DNA from: Candidatus Bipolaricaulota bacterium
GTDB lineage: Bacteria; Bipolaricaulota; Bipolaricaulia; RBG-16-55-9; DRXL01
Assembly: GCA_025061735.1 (NCBI GenBank)
Contig: JANXAU010000038.1
Span: 1 to 55,128, forward strand
DNA: 55,128 bases
Direction: 5' to 3'
Part shown: piece after piece, positions 53,965 through 55,128 of the stretch
Layout: each line of letters starts with the position of its first letter
How positions within the stretch are numbered: the first letter of the stretch is position 1
Notes under the pieces: model-generated
Databases searched by the model: none
Told to the model about the DNA's origin: nothing
What the model saw: only the letters and a program-made list of their open reading frames with translations
Made by a program: the position numbers and the translations under genes

Positions 53965-55128
53965 TTAGAACTTGACGGTCAAGCTGAAGGCCTGCCCGCC
54001 CAAGACATCGGTGCGGATGATGGTCGCGCTGGTGAAGGTGACCGGTCCGACGGTGAACGCGAGATCCACATCCAGCTCGATGAAGTCCGCGAAGACGCCA
54101 TTGGCCCACAGGACCATCGCCGAGACGTTGAGCGGCCCGACGGTAGCGGCCATGCTGAGCCGGTGGCTGACGACCGTAGGCAGCGCCGGCGTATGGACGT
54201 TGGGTGCGGTCGTGCCGCAGATCGGCCGCGACGAGCAGAAGGTGATGTCGCTGGTGAGCTTCACGCCCGGCGGATCGAAGGTCGAGACCAGGTTCGTCAA
54301 CCCGAAGTTGAACGAGTTCTGGGCGCTGGACCACCAGATCAAGTTGGCCGTGACCGCGATCTCGCCCACGCGCAGCTCCAGGCTCGTGACGTTGCTCAAG
54401 AGATCGAGCTGGCCGTTGAAGTTCCAGGTTGTCCGGAAGTTCAGGCCCCAAGGGGCGATCCGCCCGCTCTGGACGAGCTGGACGAAGCAGAGCGTTGTGA
54501 CGACGTCCATGTCGTCCTCGTCGGTGGCCGCGTCGCCATCGTCGTTGATGTTGTTCTCCGGGTCCTCCCCCCACCAGCCGTCCAGGTCGTTGTCCACCTG
54601 GTCGATGCCACACTGGAAGATGTTGGGGAGAGTGGGATCATCGCCCGGGGCGCCGCCGTCCCAGTTGGTGAGATCGAAGTGCATCTCGACGCGCAGGTCG
54701 TTGCGGACGCCCGCGATGACCACGTTGGTCAAGAAGAGCTTCTCTTCTTCAACGTTGTCGAGCAACGCGCCGGTGACCATGGAGTTGAAGAAGCGCTCCA
54801 AGGGCTTGCACTCGCCGAAGCACTCCAAGCCCTGCTTCGCGCCGATCCAGAGTTCGCCGCGCGCGCCCACGCCGCTGACCGTGCGGCCCTCCATCGAGAG
54901 GACCATGCCGCTGCGCAGCGTGTAGCCCGTAGCGCTCTGAGAGACGTTAGCAAAGAGCGCGCGGACGCCCAGCACCAAGCCGGCGATGTTGAGCGACAGG
55001 TCCGCGATCTTCTTGCGGAAGCGGATCGTGTTGCCCAACGCGCCCGTCGGGTCGATCCAGCGGGCCAGCACCAAGTTCTGGACGACGGGGTGGACGGCCC
55101 CCGGCCCAAAGATGCTGTGGAAGCCGAC
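53965..55128 (-). CDS. Predicted outer-membrane beta-barrel protein, paralog 3 (5' part outside window)
   Basis: The last 387 codons of a third paralog; the frame is open to the right edge, so the signal peptide lies outside. Shared landmarks are TIRFRKKIADLSLNIAGLVL, GAKQGLECFGECKPLERFF, EEEKLFLTNVVIAGVRNDL, STFDPPGVKLTSDI and the end GGQAFSLTVKF. It alone has an acidic insertion of about 45 residues containing CGIDQVDNDLDGWWGEDP and NINDDGDAATDEDD, which resembles VDNDxDG metal-binding motifs. Paralog 2 follows after 41 bases with the repeated leader. Confidence 0.75.
   Translation of the reverse strand, partial: VGFHSIFGPGAVHPVVQNLVLARWIDPTGALGNTIRFRKKIADLSLNIAGLVLGVRALFANVSQSATGYTLRSGMVLSMEGRTVSGVGARGELWIGAKQGLECFGECKPLERFFNSMVTGALLDNVEEEKLFLTNVVIAGVRNDLRVEMHFDLTNWDGGAPGDDPTLPNIFQCGIDQVDNDLDGWWGEDPENNINDDGDAATDEDDMDVVTTLCFVQLVQSGRIAPWGLNFRTTWNFNGQLDLLSNVTSLELRVGEIAVTANLIWWSSAQNSFNFGLTNLVSTFDPPGVKLTSDITFCSSRPICGTTAPNVHTPALPTVVSHRLSMAATVGPLNVSAMVLWANGVFADFIELDVDLAFTVGPVTFTSATIIRTDVLGGQAFSLTVKF

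Overview
The window reads as a gene-dense bacterial chromosome segment with moderately high GC, short intergenic gaps and many ATGA, GTGA or TGATG stop/start overlaps. The organism looks diderm. Three tandem secreted proteins end in the aromatic C-terminus typical of outer-membrane beta-barrels, and there is a lipoprotein with a lipobox. It is aerobic or facultative (an A-type heme-copper oxidase operon) and uses vitamin B12 (class II ribonucleotide reductase, methylmalonyl-CoA mutase). It has an archaeal/eukaryal-type prolyl-tRNA synthetase. This would fit an uncultured, possibly thermophilic deep-branching lineage such as Bipolaricaulota/Acetothermia, but that placement is inference. No rRNA or tRNA gene was seen.

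Layout. 0-1.6 kb: tail of a YceD-like protein, ruvC, and a secreted DOMON-domain protein. 1.6-8 kb (minus): purine operon purC-S-Q-L-F-M, in which purL carries two in-frame palindromic insertions. 8-17 kb (minus): lysine/diaminopimelate genes lysC-dapB-dapA-dapD, a hicBA toxin-antitoxin pair, a LysA-family decarboxylase, and a large SARP-type regulator coupled to it. 17-24 kb: coaD, small proteins, a PIG-L deacetylase, lon, proS and an orphan antitoxin-like gene. 24-27 kb: uvrA. 27-35 kb (minus): a B12-linked run of nrdJ (with a complete intein), a HAD phosphatase, a biotin carboxylase/BCCP fusion and the methylmalonyl-CoA mutase large subunit. 35-40 kb (minus): a UPF0173 hydrolase and a cytochrome oxidase operon coxB-A-C-C-D. 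40.1-40.6 kb: no gene, but strong RNA-like structure. 40.6-44 kb (minus): response regulator, histidine kinase, Crp/Fnr and Lrp/AsnC regulators. 44-48.5 kb (plus): panB, panE, tig, a coiled-coil protein and clpP. 48.5-49 kb: a DUF559 nuclease gene bounded by inverted copies of a palindromic repeat. 49-50.7 kb (minus): secreted EF-like protein, Uma2 nuclease and lipoprotein. 50.8-55.1 kb (minus): three tandem paralogous predicted outer-membrane proteins, the last cut by the window edge.

The most unusual material is (i) a family of hairpin repeats found between genes, inside purL, and as inverted flanks of the DUF559 gene; (ii) the tandem outer-membrane protein family, one member of which has gained an acidic metal-binding insertion; (iii) an unassigned structured RNA candidate between coxB and the response regulator; and (iv) several good sigma70-type promoters placed so close to the start codon that the mRNAs are probably leaderless.
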